DNA of 64,000 bases, from the NCBI GenBank assembly GCA_038373885.1, contig JAWZYV010006255.1, positions 310,001 through 374,000 of the forward strand, given 5' to 3'. The notes under the pieces are model-generated. The model was not told the origin of the DNA, ran no database searches, and saw only the letters and a program-made list of their open reading frames with translations. This DNA comes from Cheiracanthium punctorium. Its lineage: Eukaryota; Arthropoda; Arachnida; Araneae; Cheiracanthiidae. The position numbers and the translations under genes are program-made. Below, in pieces: positions 44,850 through 56,359 of the stretch. Position 1 is the first letter of the stretch, and each line of letters starts with the position of its first letter.

Positions 44850-46595
44850 CCTATCTAACCGACCAAAGATTCTCCAAGATTCTGATTCAGTTAACATCCT
44901 TCGTTGAGACACCGCACTTATGAAAATAAAGCATTTGCGGACTGTAGATCGTATCTTTTATTTAGTTGAAGGCCAAATTTCATTCGCTGCCACAAAAGCG
45001 TTGTTTTTGACGCCAAACTAAAAATTTGCATACTCCAAAGTTTGAAAATCTGAAAAATTTGACTGTTCTTCCATTTTCTGAAAAAACGAATTCCTTATAC
45101 CGTAGTTTTACATAAAACTTCCAATATCCTTTAATTGTTTTGAGCAGTGTATATAGACTATTTTAGTATAAAAATCTTAAAATCGATATTTTCATTGAAT
45201 TTTGATATTTAGGGTTTGCTGTGCCCCTTCAACTTATGTATTACAATTATTCTCACATTTTGGCTGAAATTCGATTTTTTAAGTTTTGGTGGAACCCTTT
45301 CGAGTCGAGCTAAAATTCTGGGAACATAGAACTATGGAACTGAATGGAAGCGTTTCTCTAACCCCTCCCCTTATTTCGATTTCGAAAAAACTTTTTTTTT
45401 AAGATACGCTCTAATACTCGGATATATCTGTAGTTTCAAAAGATATCTTGTTAAAATTATAAGATATTGCTTCCTTATTACGCTTTTTTCGCCCTATTCA
45501 AGTGCGGAAAAAAGCTTATCTTTTCTCCATTTCCGAATTGGCCATCTTTCTTCTACAGCTGTTTTTCAGGATATCAAACTAAATGTGTCCTAGACCACCT
45601 TTTTTTTAAAACATATCATGAGAAATAGTCAGATTGAATGAATGAAATGGGGTTTTCGTGGGGTGGGTGGGAAGGCTGTTTACATATGCTGCGTCATACT
45701 GTATTAGAAATAGAATGTAGGATTTAGATAAAAATCGAAATGTTTACCTTATCCCCGGAGGACTCGCGTTTATTTCTATATTTTGTGTAGAATTCGATGC
45801 CAGGAGAAAAAATACGAATAACTGTGCGGACGGGAAATTGAAAGTACCTTTAAGTCTTGACTTGAAATAACATTTTTTTGTTTGCTTTCAAAAAGAATTT
45901 TAGACTATTGTTAAAATGCGCATTGATAGACGGAAATCAGATGTACATCAACAGAAAAAAAAGCAGCTCGATATAAAAATGTCACATAAAATTCAATGGG
46001 TCATTTTTACAACATAAATTTAAGACTCATCTTACGGAAGCTTGTTTATTTTATAAAATAGACAAATCGATGAAATCAATAAAAACTTTGTATAATCAAA
46101 AATAGAACTTATCCATAAATTGATCATCTTGGGCGGTACAAAATATTCAATTTCTTCTGCTGCAAAAAAGATCCAGTACAGATAAGTATAGAAAATCCGT
46201 GAATGCTTGGACTTTCTTGCAACTGAAGAAGGGTAAACGTTTTGTACCCGCCGAAGTTTGTTTACTCCACTTTGTTTATAAGTACCATTTTATCTGTGCA
46301 TATTGACTCTACAAACAAATTAACTGCTCGTTGCACTTTAGTGCATGCCGTAGGTGAGTTTGAGCTCTTTTTGTAAAACCTGAGCCCAAGTCAGAAATTT
46401 AAGCTACAGTATTGCGTCGAATATAACGCGACACCGAAATTTTTCAACAAAGATTTTTAGAAAACCCATTATGGAATTCAACTCGATACAGGATTTTAAC
46501 GGGAAATGATCAGTCAAAAAATATCATGTTATATTCGGGCTAATATGGTATTCAATCATCAAGGAATTCAAACAATATCTTTCTCAGTCTCAAGC
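44850..46595. other. unassigned AT-rich stretch
   Basis: No terminal repeats, arrays or coding motifs identified. Confidence 0.4.
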
Positions 46596-46599
46596 TTAC

Positions 46600-47110
46600 T
46601 TTTTTTAACATCAAAAATTAAAATGATAAATTATCTAGTAAAATCTAGTTGGATCATGTTAATCTATATAAATGAAATTAGACTTTTGTGTAGATTTGGT
46701 GAGATGATAGGTGGTCACTCAACTTAAAATATAAGCTTCGAAATGTTTTTAAATCTTGATTAAATTTTGAGATTTTGCGGAAATCGTTCCAAACTGCTTA
46801 CATTTATGTTCGCGCATCACTTACAAATGACTGAATCGAATGAAATGAAATTGAGTGTCGTGACACGTGGTCACTCAACTTTAACAGTAATTAAAAAAAA
46901 TTTTTTTATTAGATTTTGAGATAATTGTTTCAAATTAGAAAGTAGTAAATTTTTATCCGCGCATCACGTAATAACGACTAAAGCGAATTAAATAAATTTG
47001 GTAACATAATAGGTGGTCATTGAACTGAAAATATAGACGACAATTTAAAAAAAAATCTTAATTATATTTTGAGATTTTACGAAAATCAGTGCAGGAGTGT
47101 CTGAAGTGAT
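46600..47110 (+). repeat. ~156-bp tandem repeat, about three units
   Basis: GGTGGTCACTCAACTT, CGTGGTCACTCAACTT and GGTGGTCATTGAACTG begin at about 46710, 46866 and 47022. Each is followed by TTTGAGAT and then GCGCATCA blocks (first two units). Diverged, no ORF of note. Confidence 0.6.
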
Positions 47111-47353
47111 TAGAGGTAAACAGCTTTGCTGCTGAAATAATTTTACTGTCGGTAAAGGTTTATTAAATCAAACATTTTGGCTCTCATTTCGTATTTACAA
47201 AATACTTTAATATTGTCAGTTAGAACAGGCTGAATCCAGTTATCGAAATCAGTTATATTTTCTCATATTATTCTGCAACACTGGGTGTAGTGAGATATTG
47301 AAATTGCAAGCTTAACCCTTCAAGCCGGTTTGATGTTTATGTGCACGGGCGTT

Positions 47354-47470
47354 CGTAGCTGCCAACCTTCACGGAATATTACTAACCACTTTTCGTAAAC
47401 ACTCATTAAAAAAAAACTATGATAATTGCCTCCTCTGAATTTCTGACAGACTGATGGAATACTCATGTAG
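47354..47470. mobile_element. hairpin element GCTGCCAAC, split copy (left part)
   Basis: GTAGCTGCCAACCTTCACGG then TTACTAACCACTTTTCGTAA. A plausible right part lies beyond the Tc1 insertion at about 49242-49292: CAAAAAGTGGTTTTATTCCG followed by AACGTTGTCACC reads as the complement of the left part. If so, the Tc1 element split a hairpin element. Confidence 0.4.
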
Positions 47471-47701
47471 GCGGGCCCTGGGCACAAAGCCTTTAACTCA
47501 AGTGAAGATCTTCACAATGCATTTTTACCTTGATCCGAGTTTTTAAAAGAAGGCAGGTTTAAGGATTAGCTGAAATGTGATGTTATTTTCAAACTAAAAT
47601 ATTACACTGTCTACCAATAAGTATTTAGGCACCAATGCAAATGACGATATCTGCGGTCCTGAGTTACGTCACGGCCTCCGCTGGTATATATCGTGTAGGA
47701 A

Positions 47702-48145
47702 CAAAACCTCCTAGATATAGAAAGCCTTACCACAGCTACGTCACCCAGCTTTAACGTCATCATTTGGCCTACATTTAAAAGTTTGATTGTGATAAAATAA
47801 ATACATTAAAAATTTCTGGTGAATTTACCCATGTTGCATCTTAAATGATTGGCAATATTTTAATAACTTGAGATAAAAAATATAATTTTACGCCAAATGG
47901 CAGTTTTTAACCATAACTAATTAGGTAATGTGATAAGGAAAGAGATCACACTGAATAATTTTGTATGAGAAAGATATTTTAATTTTAATGTTTAATGTGA
48001 TATATTTTCTAATATATGTAGTATTTACCAGAAATTTTTAATTTTTTTATTTTATCACAATCAAACTTTTAAATGTAGGCCAAATGATGACGTCAAAGCT
48101 CGGTGACGTAGCTGTGGTGAGGCTTTCTATATCTAGGAGGTTTTG
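47702..48145 (+). mobile_element. CCTCCTAG palindromic MITE, copy D (nested in Tc1)
   Basis: A 444-bp element with ends CAAAACCTCCTAGATATAG and CTATATCTAGGAGGTTTTG, sitting between the Tc1 left TIR and the transposase reading frame. Nearly the same as copy C along its length. Flanks GTAGGAA and GTACGAA match at 6 of 7, suggesting a 7-8-bp target duplication. It must postdate the Tc1 insertion. Confidence 0.75.
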
Positions 48146-48170
48146 GTACGAAACAGCATCGGCATTAATC

Positions 48171-49103
48171 GCATGCAAGACGCCGCATAGTTGGGAGCTC
48201 TCTGATTTCAAGAAAGGTATAATTATTGGGTATCACAAATGAGGCCGATCCTTAAGGGACATATCTAGCGATCTGAAGTACACAAAATCGACAGTGGCCT
48301 ATGTGATTAAAAAGTAGAAGGTGAGCGGTGATTGTCGGAATGTGCCCCCAGTCGGCAGACCAACAAAACTGGGAGATAGAGACCGACGAGTGCTGTCCAG
48401 AGAAATTCGGAAGAACTGCACCCAACCGATGGCCCTCATCCGCGAGGAGTTTCACCAGGCATCCGGGAGCATTGTTTCAATGAATACCATCCGTAAGGAA
48501 GCACATCTGCTTGGTTTTCATGGTCGTGCTGCTGCCCATAATAAGCCTTTGATCACAAAGTCCAACAGCGCTGCTCGGTTAATGTGGTGCAAAGCACATC
48601 GAAATTGGACCGTAGATCAGTGGAAACGGTTCTTTGGATCGACGAATCAAGGTTCACCCTTTACCGTTCGGATGGCAGGGTCTGGGTCTGGCGTCTCCCT
48701 GGAGAACGTCTCCTGCCAGAATACATTGTGCCAACAGTCAAGTTCGGCGGAGGTGGCATTATGGTCTGGGGGTGTTTCTCCTGGTATGTACTGGGACCCT
48801 TGGTCCCCATTCATGGTAAGCTCAACGCCGATGCCTACTGCACTATTTTGGATGACAATGTGCTTCCTACGTTGTGGCAGTTTTACGGATTGGACCCCTG
48901 TTACTTTCAGGACGACAATGTCATGTTTCGAAGTTAACCAAGGCTTGGTATGGTGCCAATGGAGTTCATCGAATGGACTGGCCTGCCCAGAACTGAACCC
49001 TATCGAGAACCTCTGGGATGAGTTGGATCGCCGAATTAAGAGGTGCACTACCCGTCCAAAATCGGTGAAGGAACTTCTAGGTCGAGTGGAAGACAATCTG
49101 TAA
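48171..49103 (+). pseudogene. Tc1-like DD34E transposase pseudogene
   Basis: Translation from 48171 gives an N-terminal helix-turn-helix region (SWELSDFKKGIIIG, then RSLRDISSDLKYTKSTVAYV) interrupted by two in-frame stops (at about 48228 and 48315), followed by a GRPTKL motif like the GRPR linker between the paired DNA-binding domains. A second helix-turn-helix follows (NTIRKEAHLLGFHGR). A frameshift near 48628 moves the frame so that [12 protein letters not shown] (first catalytic Asp, 48641) is read. YFQDDN holds the second Asp (48914). Frameshifts near 48918 and 48990 then restore LNPIENLWDELDRRI (Glu at 49005). The D-to-E spacing is shorter than the usual 34, consistent with small deletions. 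About 310 codons remain against ~340 in the family. No start codon is secure, and the copy is inactive. Confidence 0.9.
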
Positions 49104-49322
49104 TACAAAGACTTGTGGAAAGTATGCCCCTGAGGGTTCACGTTGTAATTGCCTCTCGTGGAGGCTCTACCAACTATTGAATTGTAATATAGTTTTTCTT
49201 TTCTATCACAGGTGTCCAAATACTTATTGGTAGAGAGTGTATATTGCTTACAAAAAGTGGTTTTATTCCGTAAACGTTGTCACCTTTGGGTACACCCTTT
49301 AACTACAGGCTTGAAGGGTTAA

Positions 49323-49790
49323 AATAAATAAACGAAAGCTAAAATAATAATAATGATGATACGCAGATGCAGTACTCACTAGCTTGTTTACGGGAAGAAA
49401 AAACAAATTCTTATAATAAAAAATAAAAAAAGAACGTGGACTGCTCATATTCGATATAACTTCACACTGGTAATCTGACTAACAATAGAAAACTTATTTC
49501 GTTACTTTTACATATTTTGTTTCCCAAGGTACACGTTATATTGTGCCATGGAAACAGCGAGTCCATATTGAGAGAGTTGTCGGCCACGTTTTATTTCTTT
49601 ATAATTTTAATGCTTAATAATCTGTCTCCGGCTATATTTATATTTCTTTTCTTTTTTTTAAATAACTCCATGAATGCATAACAGCATGAGAGACGCTTTG
49701 TTTCAGAAGAAATATTGAGAAACAGATACTTTATTTAAGCAGCTAATATTTCATGTCTTCTTACTAATTTGCACAAACTTTTAAGAGCAT
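49323..49790. other. unassigned stretch
   Basis: No repeats or coding motifs identified. Confidence 0.4.
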
Positions 49791-49796
49791 AAATGA

Positions 49797-49956
49797 AACG
49801 ATGTTGCCAACCGTTCCGATTTTATCTGAAGATTTTTCGCTACGATTTTACAGCACGTGAACTCACTTTTAAAATTCGGACTTATTTACAAAAAAATACA
49901 AGGAAAGTTAGTGGTGAAAAAATGTCTGATAAAATCGGAAGATTTGGTAGTCATGG
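49797..49956. mobile_element. ~160-bp hairpin element GCTGCCAAC, copy 3
   Basis: CGATGTTGCCAACCGTTCCGA then TTTTATCTGAAGATTTTTCG. The right side GTTAGTGGTGAAAAAATGTC then ATAAAATCGGAAGATTTGG closes the stem. Same architecture as copies 1 and 2, more diverged at the outer right end. Confidence 0.6.
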
Positions 49957-50102
49957 ATTTGTATTCCCGGCGTGAACAAAAATATAAAACTACGCTTTCT
50001 GCTTCATGTTCATAGATTTACTAATGAAATTAGACGGTCTCAAGCTTTTCAAAGATCCGCCCATACTGAACGTTTTAGAGACTGAAATCATTTCCGCGCG
50101 AT

Positions 50103-50135
50103 GGAGTAAATTACCGTCGTACGGTATTTTACTCC
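50103..50135. repeat. 33-bp near-perfect palindrome
   Basis: GGAGTAAATTACCGT followed by CGT then ACGGTATTTTACTCC. Almost self-complementary around the central GTCGTAC. No partner copies found. Confidence 0.6.
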
Positions 50136-50163
50136 AGGACGAAGTTTATTGATACTATACACA

Positions 50164-50340
50164 CAGGGCCGTACCCAGGAAATAATTTCGGAGGGGGTAT
50201 GACTTATTGAATATCATCATATTATATATAAATATACTCTCACGCACATATAAATATATACATATTGATAATTTCGGGGGGGGGGGGGTTCGGACCCATA
50301 GGACCACCCCCCATGTATACACATGTACTATATTACGGAC
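50164..50340. mobile_element. hAT-like MITE, left end only
   Basis: CACAGGGCCGTACCCAGGAA followed by a GGGGGTATG block is a familiar hAT-type MITE start. The right side has a long G-run (50276-50287) and CCATAGGACCACCCCCC but no matching terminus, so the 3' limit is a guess. Confidence 0.35.
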
Positions 50341-50785
50341 CCAATTCAAAATGATGTGGATAACTTTGATAAAATTTAGTCATGTTAAATAACTAACGTT
50401 TATTTTATAGAAATGCACAAGGATTCAAATGAATTTATTCTTCAAGTGGTAATTTGTAAAGTGCAGTTTAGATTGGTTAAACAGTAACACTCTAACAACT
50501 TAGCAATTTAAATTTCAATGTGAAATAAAATAAAATGTGTTGGCAGCTTTTCATAAAGTTTAAATATATGTAGAAAGGTAGACAACATTAAATCATAATA
50601 ACTGTCATAAACAGAATAACAAAGGCGAAATGAGACTCGTTTTCCATACACTTCACGTACGACGAAACACAACAATTAAGGGTAACCGAAAAAGTAGATA
50701 TTTGATATTAGCTGAAACATTTAGACTTTTTGACACACATACACATACTAGAGCAAATGGAATTTACATACTTATATAAAACTTT
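50341..50785. other. unassigned AT-rich stretch
   Basis: No repeats or coding motifs identified. Confidence 0.4.
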
Positions 50786-50789
50786 ACTA

Positions 50790-50960
50790 TTTAAATGTTG
50801 CGGTGGTTACTGGCCAATTTATTATGGGAGCACCCAGTGGGCGACCAGCGGTACCCCTATGAAGGGACAGACAAGTTAACACCCATGCCAAGCCGGGATT
50901 TGAACCCGAACCCAAAGCGTAATAGAATGGTTCTCAAGCCACTACACTCTGTGGGAGGCT
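50790..50960 (-). mobile_element. tRNA-derived SINE, second family
   Basis: On the minus strand: AGTGTAGTGGCTTGAGAACC (box A region, 50930-50951) and GGGTTCGGGTTCAAATCCCG with an exact box B GGTTCAAATCC (50895-50907). The body continues with GGTGTTAACTTGTCTGTCCC and TGGTCGCCCACTGGGTGCTC. Body sequence differs from the SINEs at 21799, 43693 and 57640. No intact tRNA fold is evident. Confidence 0.6.
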
Positions 50961-51605
50961 TAATAAAAAATACTATTTTCTGGAAATCAATCGTGTGCCA
51001 GCTTTTTTTCAATATTCTGTGCATTTGACATGACTGTTTCTATGAGGAACGATTTTTGTTTCTCAGACGATCGATATCATATGCAACAAGAAAAATAAAT
51101 CATGTCAAACGCTATTTAACAATTTTCGACATAAAAATAATTTTGCGCCAAATTTGGCGATATATTGTACTTGAATCCAGTGAGATTTTGAAAATTATCT
51201 TATAAAAAGCTCTATATCACTATTAATGTAATTTTGCACGACCCTATAAAAGAACTTTAAAAGTTATTTCTATCATTTAACTGTAAAACGTTAGTAGTAC
51301 GAGAGTAAAACGTTATAAGCGACTATAAATTCACCGGAATATACCGTTAATCCGTCACTTACTCTTTAATAAAAGGGCATATTTTGGAAAATTTTCGTAA
51401 GGACGCCACGTTTTTTCTACACAACGAAAATGTCTGCTATCTTCTGACGGATAAGATGCAGTTAACGTTGAATTTCACATGCGGAACAGGGTTATTTAAA
51501 ACTGGGTGTGGAGAGGTCGATCTTTCAAAATTCCAATTTCTTTTTAAATTGAAAGGAGGCGTTTTATTTGAAAGGGCGGATTAACAGTATATTACAATAC
51601 TGTAT
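50961..51605. other. unassigned stretch
   Basis: Contains GCGCCAAATTTGGCGATATA near 51145, a small palindrome in the style of the TGGCGA repeats. Nothing else recognised. Confidence 0.35.
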
Positions 51606-51609
51606 TATA

Positions 51610-52040
51610 CTTGAGAGGAATTAAAGTCTCCTAACTGCGATAGACCTTAATGTATTGGAATTATTTGCAGTTTCCTGTAAATAAACTATAAATGATTCAG
51701 AAACTGTTTTAGATGGAGCATTTTTGTGATCCATAATAACATATAAATTTTGTTTTGTTTGAAATAGCCAAAAGTCCATAAAATACGCCTTAAAGAATGA
51801 TTACTCATAGAGCGTAAGGAATTAGAATTCTTTTGATTATTCCTGTATAAAATTATAAATGCTCCATACACCACTTTCTATAGGGTACATGGTAGAGTAC
51901 ATGTGAATAACATATATATAAATTTCGCAGTTATCGATGCAAATTTACGGTAGTAAGGGCACTTAAGAACAGGCAGACAGACCGAAATTAAACACTTGTT
52001 GAAAAGTGTTAAAAAGGAGTCATCCCATTATTTATTGTGC
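51610..52040 (+). repeat. ~172-bp repeat, two units plus 3' extension
   Basis: ACCTTAATGTATTGGAATTA (~51647) and GAGCGTAAGGAATTAGAATT (~51810) start successive units about 165 bp apart. The AATGCTCC, TAGGGTACATGG and AAAGTGTTAAAAAGG blocks follow, as at 18350-18640. Confidence 0.6.
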
Positions 52041-53379
52041 CCAGAATCATATTTATTACTGATTTTAAAAAATGGAAATAAATAAATGATCGCCCGGGAG
52101 AGTGAGAAGAAAATACGTAGAATTTCCAAGTTGTAGAATAACCCCGGTCCTGATTTTTAAACTTAAATCGATTTGCAGAAGTTTCCGTTTCTTCTAGTGA
52201 TGAAAGATTGCCGGAAACATAATGATAGGCTTTTCATTTGATTCATTCACTTTTATGATTATCATCAAGATAATAGCTAAAATAGAGTTTGCCAAAATCT
52301 CACACTTACTTTAATATCCTTATAATAAAAATGAAATCCTGTTTGGGAGTTTATGGATTTGGATAGTATGCAAATCCACAAAAATGGACCTGTCAGCCTG
52401 AAATTTTGCACAGGTATGTGAAATAATATAGAATAAATGAGAGTCCACTTTAAAACTTTGAAAGTCTACCCGTTCCCGGAATTTAAGAGATTTTTTATGT
52501 TCTCCACGCAGAGAGCTTTCCGTAATTGTAACCCCTGTAGTGAAAAAATTGTGAAATCAGCATCGTGGTTGCCATTTGTGGCGATTTTGCCGAATAAAAT
52601 GTTTTAAATTCTTGAAGTAAAAATAAAAGAATAATAATGATTTTTTTTGTTAGTTTATATTTGTAAGGTAATTCTTTTATTTAATTATAATATCGTGTGC
52701 ATGGGAAATCAGAGTAGGAATGAAATGTTTTATACGCAAAACAATAAGAATTGAAGATTTCCGAGGCTAATATGTTAAATTTTTTAGTTTGGCGAAAGAT
52801 AAAATGGATGATATGCCGATTTTGAGAAAGTGAGTTCTAGCGGTTAGCACAGTTTTCGGCTTGGCCCAATTTACTGAGAGCTTAAGGAAATAGATTTTTG
52901 AAAAGAAGTGCATAGGTTTTATTAGAATACAGGGTTAATTTTAGTAATCCGTGCAGAAATAATGCAGTTATTAAGGGATTTCAAGCGATCTATCTTCTGA
53001 ATTCTCGCCAATTGAGTACATTGATTTAAGTTGGGGGAATTCCGCCAAATTTCAGAAAATTGAAATCTTCGCATTTAGTACATCGGAGTAACGATTAATA
53101 AAACACGTTATAGTTGATAATTTTAAAATTTCGGCTGTATTAAGGGATTCCACTTTTCAAATAAATGCCTGCTTTACTTTTTGGGCGGTCGAACCATTTC
53201 CCATTAATGCTTCGAATGATTCCCTGAAAAAACTCTAGCAAATTGGCGTATGTTGGCACTTTGGCGAGGCTTAGTTTTGAAACTGGATTTTATTTGAGAC
53301 TGGTATATATAATAACACTGGTTATACATAAAAATGAATGTTGGTATGTGTGTATGAGGTTAAAAAACTCCAGCACCGT

Positions 53380-54220
53380 TTGACCGATCACCATGAAAGT
53401 TGGTTCATCTTAGTCTTTTATCATGGAGAAGGTTTTTGTGCTATCCATTTTCCTCTAATTGGCCACTAGGTGGCGCATAGGTTTAAGTTGAACGTCGAAT
53501 TAAGCAGAACGTCGAATTCTATTCTGTTTAGCCGTTTGCTATGCGAATATCGTCCAACCGATTTCGATGAAATTTGGTACACGCGGATATTAGAACACGG
53601 AGAATATTTTTCACAATCCATTTTGCTGTAACTTGCCGCTAAATCGCGCTGCAACGCATCAACTTCTATACCGTTCGATCGATCTGCATAAAATTTTTTA
53701 TACTTACACATTTGAGTACGGCGAATATATTCTAACTGTGTTCCTTTTGATGTTACTCACCACTAGATGGCACTGCAATGCATTATTATTTTAACTCGCC
53801 ATTAGATGACGCTGCAGCAGGCCAAATTTTTGACCATTCAAACGGTCGCTATGAAAATCAGAGTACATAGATATTTGAACAATGAGAATATTTTGGCGTT
53901 TTCCATTTTGCTATAACTCGCCCCTTGACGGCGCTGTAGCAAATCATTACTTTAATTAACCACTAGATGGCGCTGCAGTGTATCACTTCTTGACTGTGCA
54001 ACAGATCACTATGAAAATAGGTATACATAGATATTTGAATACGAGGAAGAATTTGGCTTTATCCATTTTCCTATAACTTGCCACTAGATGTCGCGTCAAT
54101 ACATAAACTTCAGGACTATCCAGCCGATCGTCATGAAAATTCGTTTACATCGATATCTTAATGCGAAGAATATTTTCGCCGTATCATCGTTTTCGCCGTT
54201 TTGCTAAAACTCGCCACTAG
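53380..54220 (+). repeat. degenerate tandem array carrying CTCF-like motifs
   Basis: About six or seven repeats of 100-140 bp. Each has a CCGATC..CATGAAAAT-like block, a GAATATTTT block, TCCATTTTGCTATAACT and then a GCCACTAGATGGCGCTG-like word. Words occur at 53463 (CCACTAGGTGGCGC), 53637, 53760, 53799, 53921, 53960 (CCACTAGATGGCGCTGCAG), 54081 and, cut short, 54214-54220. The repeats are non-coding in all frames. Confidence 0.75.
53463..54097 (+). promoter_or_regulatory. cluster of candidate CTCF-type binding motifs
   Basis: CCACTAGATGGCGCTG at 53960 and CCACTAGGTGGCGC at 53463 closely fit the animal CTCF core (CCASYAGRKGGCGC). Five further copies carry one to several changes in that core. 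Binding is only inferred from motif match; the motif may simply be part of the repeat. Confidence 0.4.
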
Positions 54221-56359
54221 GGGGTCTAATCGGAGACAGTCGGTTAACCGAAGGTTCGGTTGCGTGACGTCAGATTGACATCAACCGAACCCTGTCAGGG
54301 AAATTTGGTAAACTGCGATGCACGGATGGAAGATTTTGCGGAATTATCCCTTCCGAATGTTTACATTCTAACGTGCTTTTTGTCCGCCAAGCTGTGTGTT
54401 GGTGGAAGGAGTGCGGTTCGTGTTTGTTGTTGTTGCGGAGCAAAGAATAAAGCCTAGGCTTCACGTGTTTTTTTTCAAAGGAGAAGCATTTTTGGATCTA
54501 TTTGACGCGATTTTTGATAAGAATATTATTAAGCGTAAGTTTTACAATTCTCCTGCCTTTTCTAATAATTCCTTGAATAAACCAACGTTTGTATTGCACC
54601 TATTAAATGCAGAAAAGCTAAATGTTTCGTTATGTTACGTACAAATTTCTTGTTATAAATTTAACTAAACGAATTGATTAATGCTAATATGTGTGCATTT
54701 GTTTATTGAAAACAGTTTTTTGTTATGTTTTGTTCAAACAATTTTGTTTGCTTATTTTCATTCAAATTTTAGCTATCAATGAAATTATTTATTAAGTTAA
54801 CACCTTACATGGACTTTAAATTTATGTAACTTCTTTCTCAAGTAGTTTCTTTTTGCTGTTTTTGTTAGGCAACTTGTTGCTGTCTTTTATCTATCACTTG
54901 AAGTTATTATTTTTTTAAATTGCTTAATAATAATGATTATGCAGACAAAACATTCGATGTAGCTGTTGATTTTTAGACTACTGATACTTGTAATACTGTT
55001 ATATATATATATACTAGGGGGCAAGGCCCCTAGACTCACTAAGCTTGCTTTTCGTATTAGGCATTCGGCCCCTAACAAGGCTTATTTGTAAAAAAGGCAT
55101 AATTTCAAGAAACAAAACCAAAAGGTTGGATCAGATAGAATGTTACCGAGCTACACATTGCTTGGTTTTTTTCATGTTCCTTGGAACTTAACGATTTAAC
55201 TTCACACTATTTTTAATTATGTGAAATTCATGGAACACCCTTTTATTAGCCAATTATGGCATTTTTTCATAATTTGGCGACTTGCGTATATGTATAGTTA
55301 AAAATTAGCTCTAAGAAAACAGTACTTCAACTGACGACTTGGGCACTAAGAAAACAGTAGATAGTCTGACTTAATTTATATTGTTTCAAATAGACACGAA
55401 AAAAATTGAAAGCGTATATGCTATTTTGCTGGGAACCAGAGGTTGTATAAATTTTTCAAAGCGTGGGATTTAAAGAGTTAAAGAAAAAGAAGAACTAAAA
55501 GGAAGGTAAAAAAAAGTGACAAATTCAAAGCTAAAGAAATTGAAATATGCACCCAACAGAGAAAATCCGTCATTTTATGCAAAATCATCAAAAAACACCT
55601 GAAATATGAAATTGCATATGCAAATATGCGATTGCATATATTCCACGGTCTGGTCATAAGATTTTTTTAAAAAATTGAAAAGCCACAAAATTTAGCATCT
55701 GACTGTTTTCTCTTACATTAAAATTATTTTGAATGTGATAATATTATGTAACAATTTGAATTAATTTTATACTATGGTACTGTACTATACTATAGTCCAT
55801 CTCATCAGAATAGGTGTCTTAAGGTCACAGATCTTTCTCTCCTTTCGCTTGTAACTAGGATACCAAGTAGTGTAGGCAGGATTTTATTTCAGATAGGGTG
55901 GGGGGAGAGAAATCGGTATTTTTTCTTAAAAAAATCTAGCATTATTTCCACCTGTGCGGTGGTTATCTTCTCTAATCTTGGTTTTTTTTGCTTCCATCTC
56001 AATAACTTCACGATAGTTGTATGAACAGACAAGCGAGGCACCGAATAAACAAACATGTGCTGTTGCGTTACAGTTCACTGCTTTCACTGTTTCTCTCAAT
56101 TGTATACTGAATTTTCATTGGCTAGAAAACCCGAAGAAAAGAAACTAATATAAACACTCCTACTTCAATGACATCACTGTTGGGGGACGAACCACACATA
56201 ACTAGACCCGCCTTCCGCATATCACGGCTGAACCGACCAACCGTTCCAGTTTACCAAATTAGACAATTTGCGGTAACTCACTGGAGGTACGGATGAGTTC
56301 CGTGTGACGTCACGCAACCGAACGTTCGGTTAGCCGACTATGCGAGATTAGACCCCTAG
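54218..56359. mobile_element. 2.14-kb TIR element, 3-bp TSD
   Basis: The element 54221-56356 starts GGGGTCTAATCGGAGACAGT. The complement of its right end starts GGGGTCTAATCTCGCATAGT. Similarity continues for about 52 bp, through GGTTCGGTTGCGTGACGTCA on both arms. TAG flanks both sides (54218-54220, 56357-56359). A 3-bp duplication with a G-rich TIR is compatible with PIF/Harbinger, though TWA is the usual target there. No transposase recognised: the plus frame 54396-54668 (90 codons) has no DDE or Myb-like motif. Confidence 0.7.

Larger units (their letters stand above)
47603..49241 (+). mobile_element. Tc1-like transposon with nested MITE
   Basis: Element 47605-49239 with 29-bp TIRs differing at three positions (left begins CACTGTCTACCAATAAGTAT, right complement begins CACTCTCTACCAATAAGTAT). 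TA flanks both sides (47603-47604, 49240-49241). Removing the 444-bp MITE at 47702-48145 leaves about 1.19 kb, close to a standard Tc1 element of 1.2-1.6 kb. The transposase within is broken. Confidence 0.85.
47312..49322. mobile_element. piggyBac-type non-autonomous element (outer shell)
   Basis: The left end CCCTTCAAGCCGG at 47316 and the complement of the right end CCCTTCAAGCCTG ending at 49318 form a ~13-bp TIR. TTAA flanks both sides (47312-47315, 49319-49322). TTAA duplication with CCC termini defines the piggyBac superfamily. Almost all the interior is other elements; the original internal sequence would be under 400 bp. No piggyBac coding inside. Confidence 0.6.

Noticed and set aside
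48647..49219. 190-codon minus-strand frame opposite the Tc1 transposase
   Set aside because: Shadow frame of the Tc1 coding strand; the DDE motifs are on the plus strand.
54396..54668. 90-codon frame with a Cys-rich patch upstream and a GTAAGT near 54535, suggestive of a THAP-like first exon
   Set aside because: Cys spacing does not fit the THAP signature, a stop interrupts the aligned frame, and no downstream exon was found.
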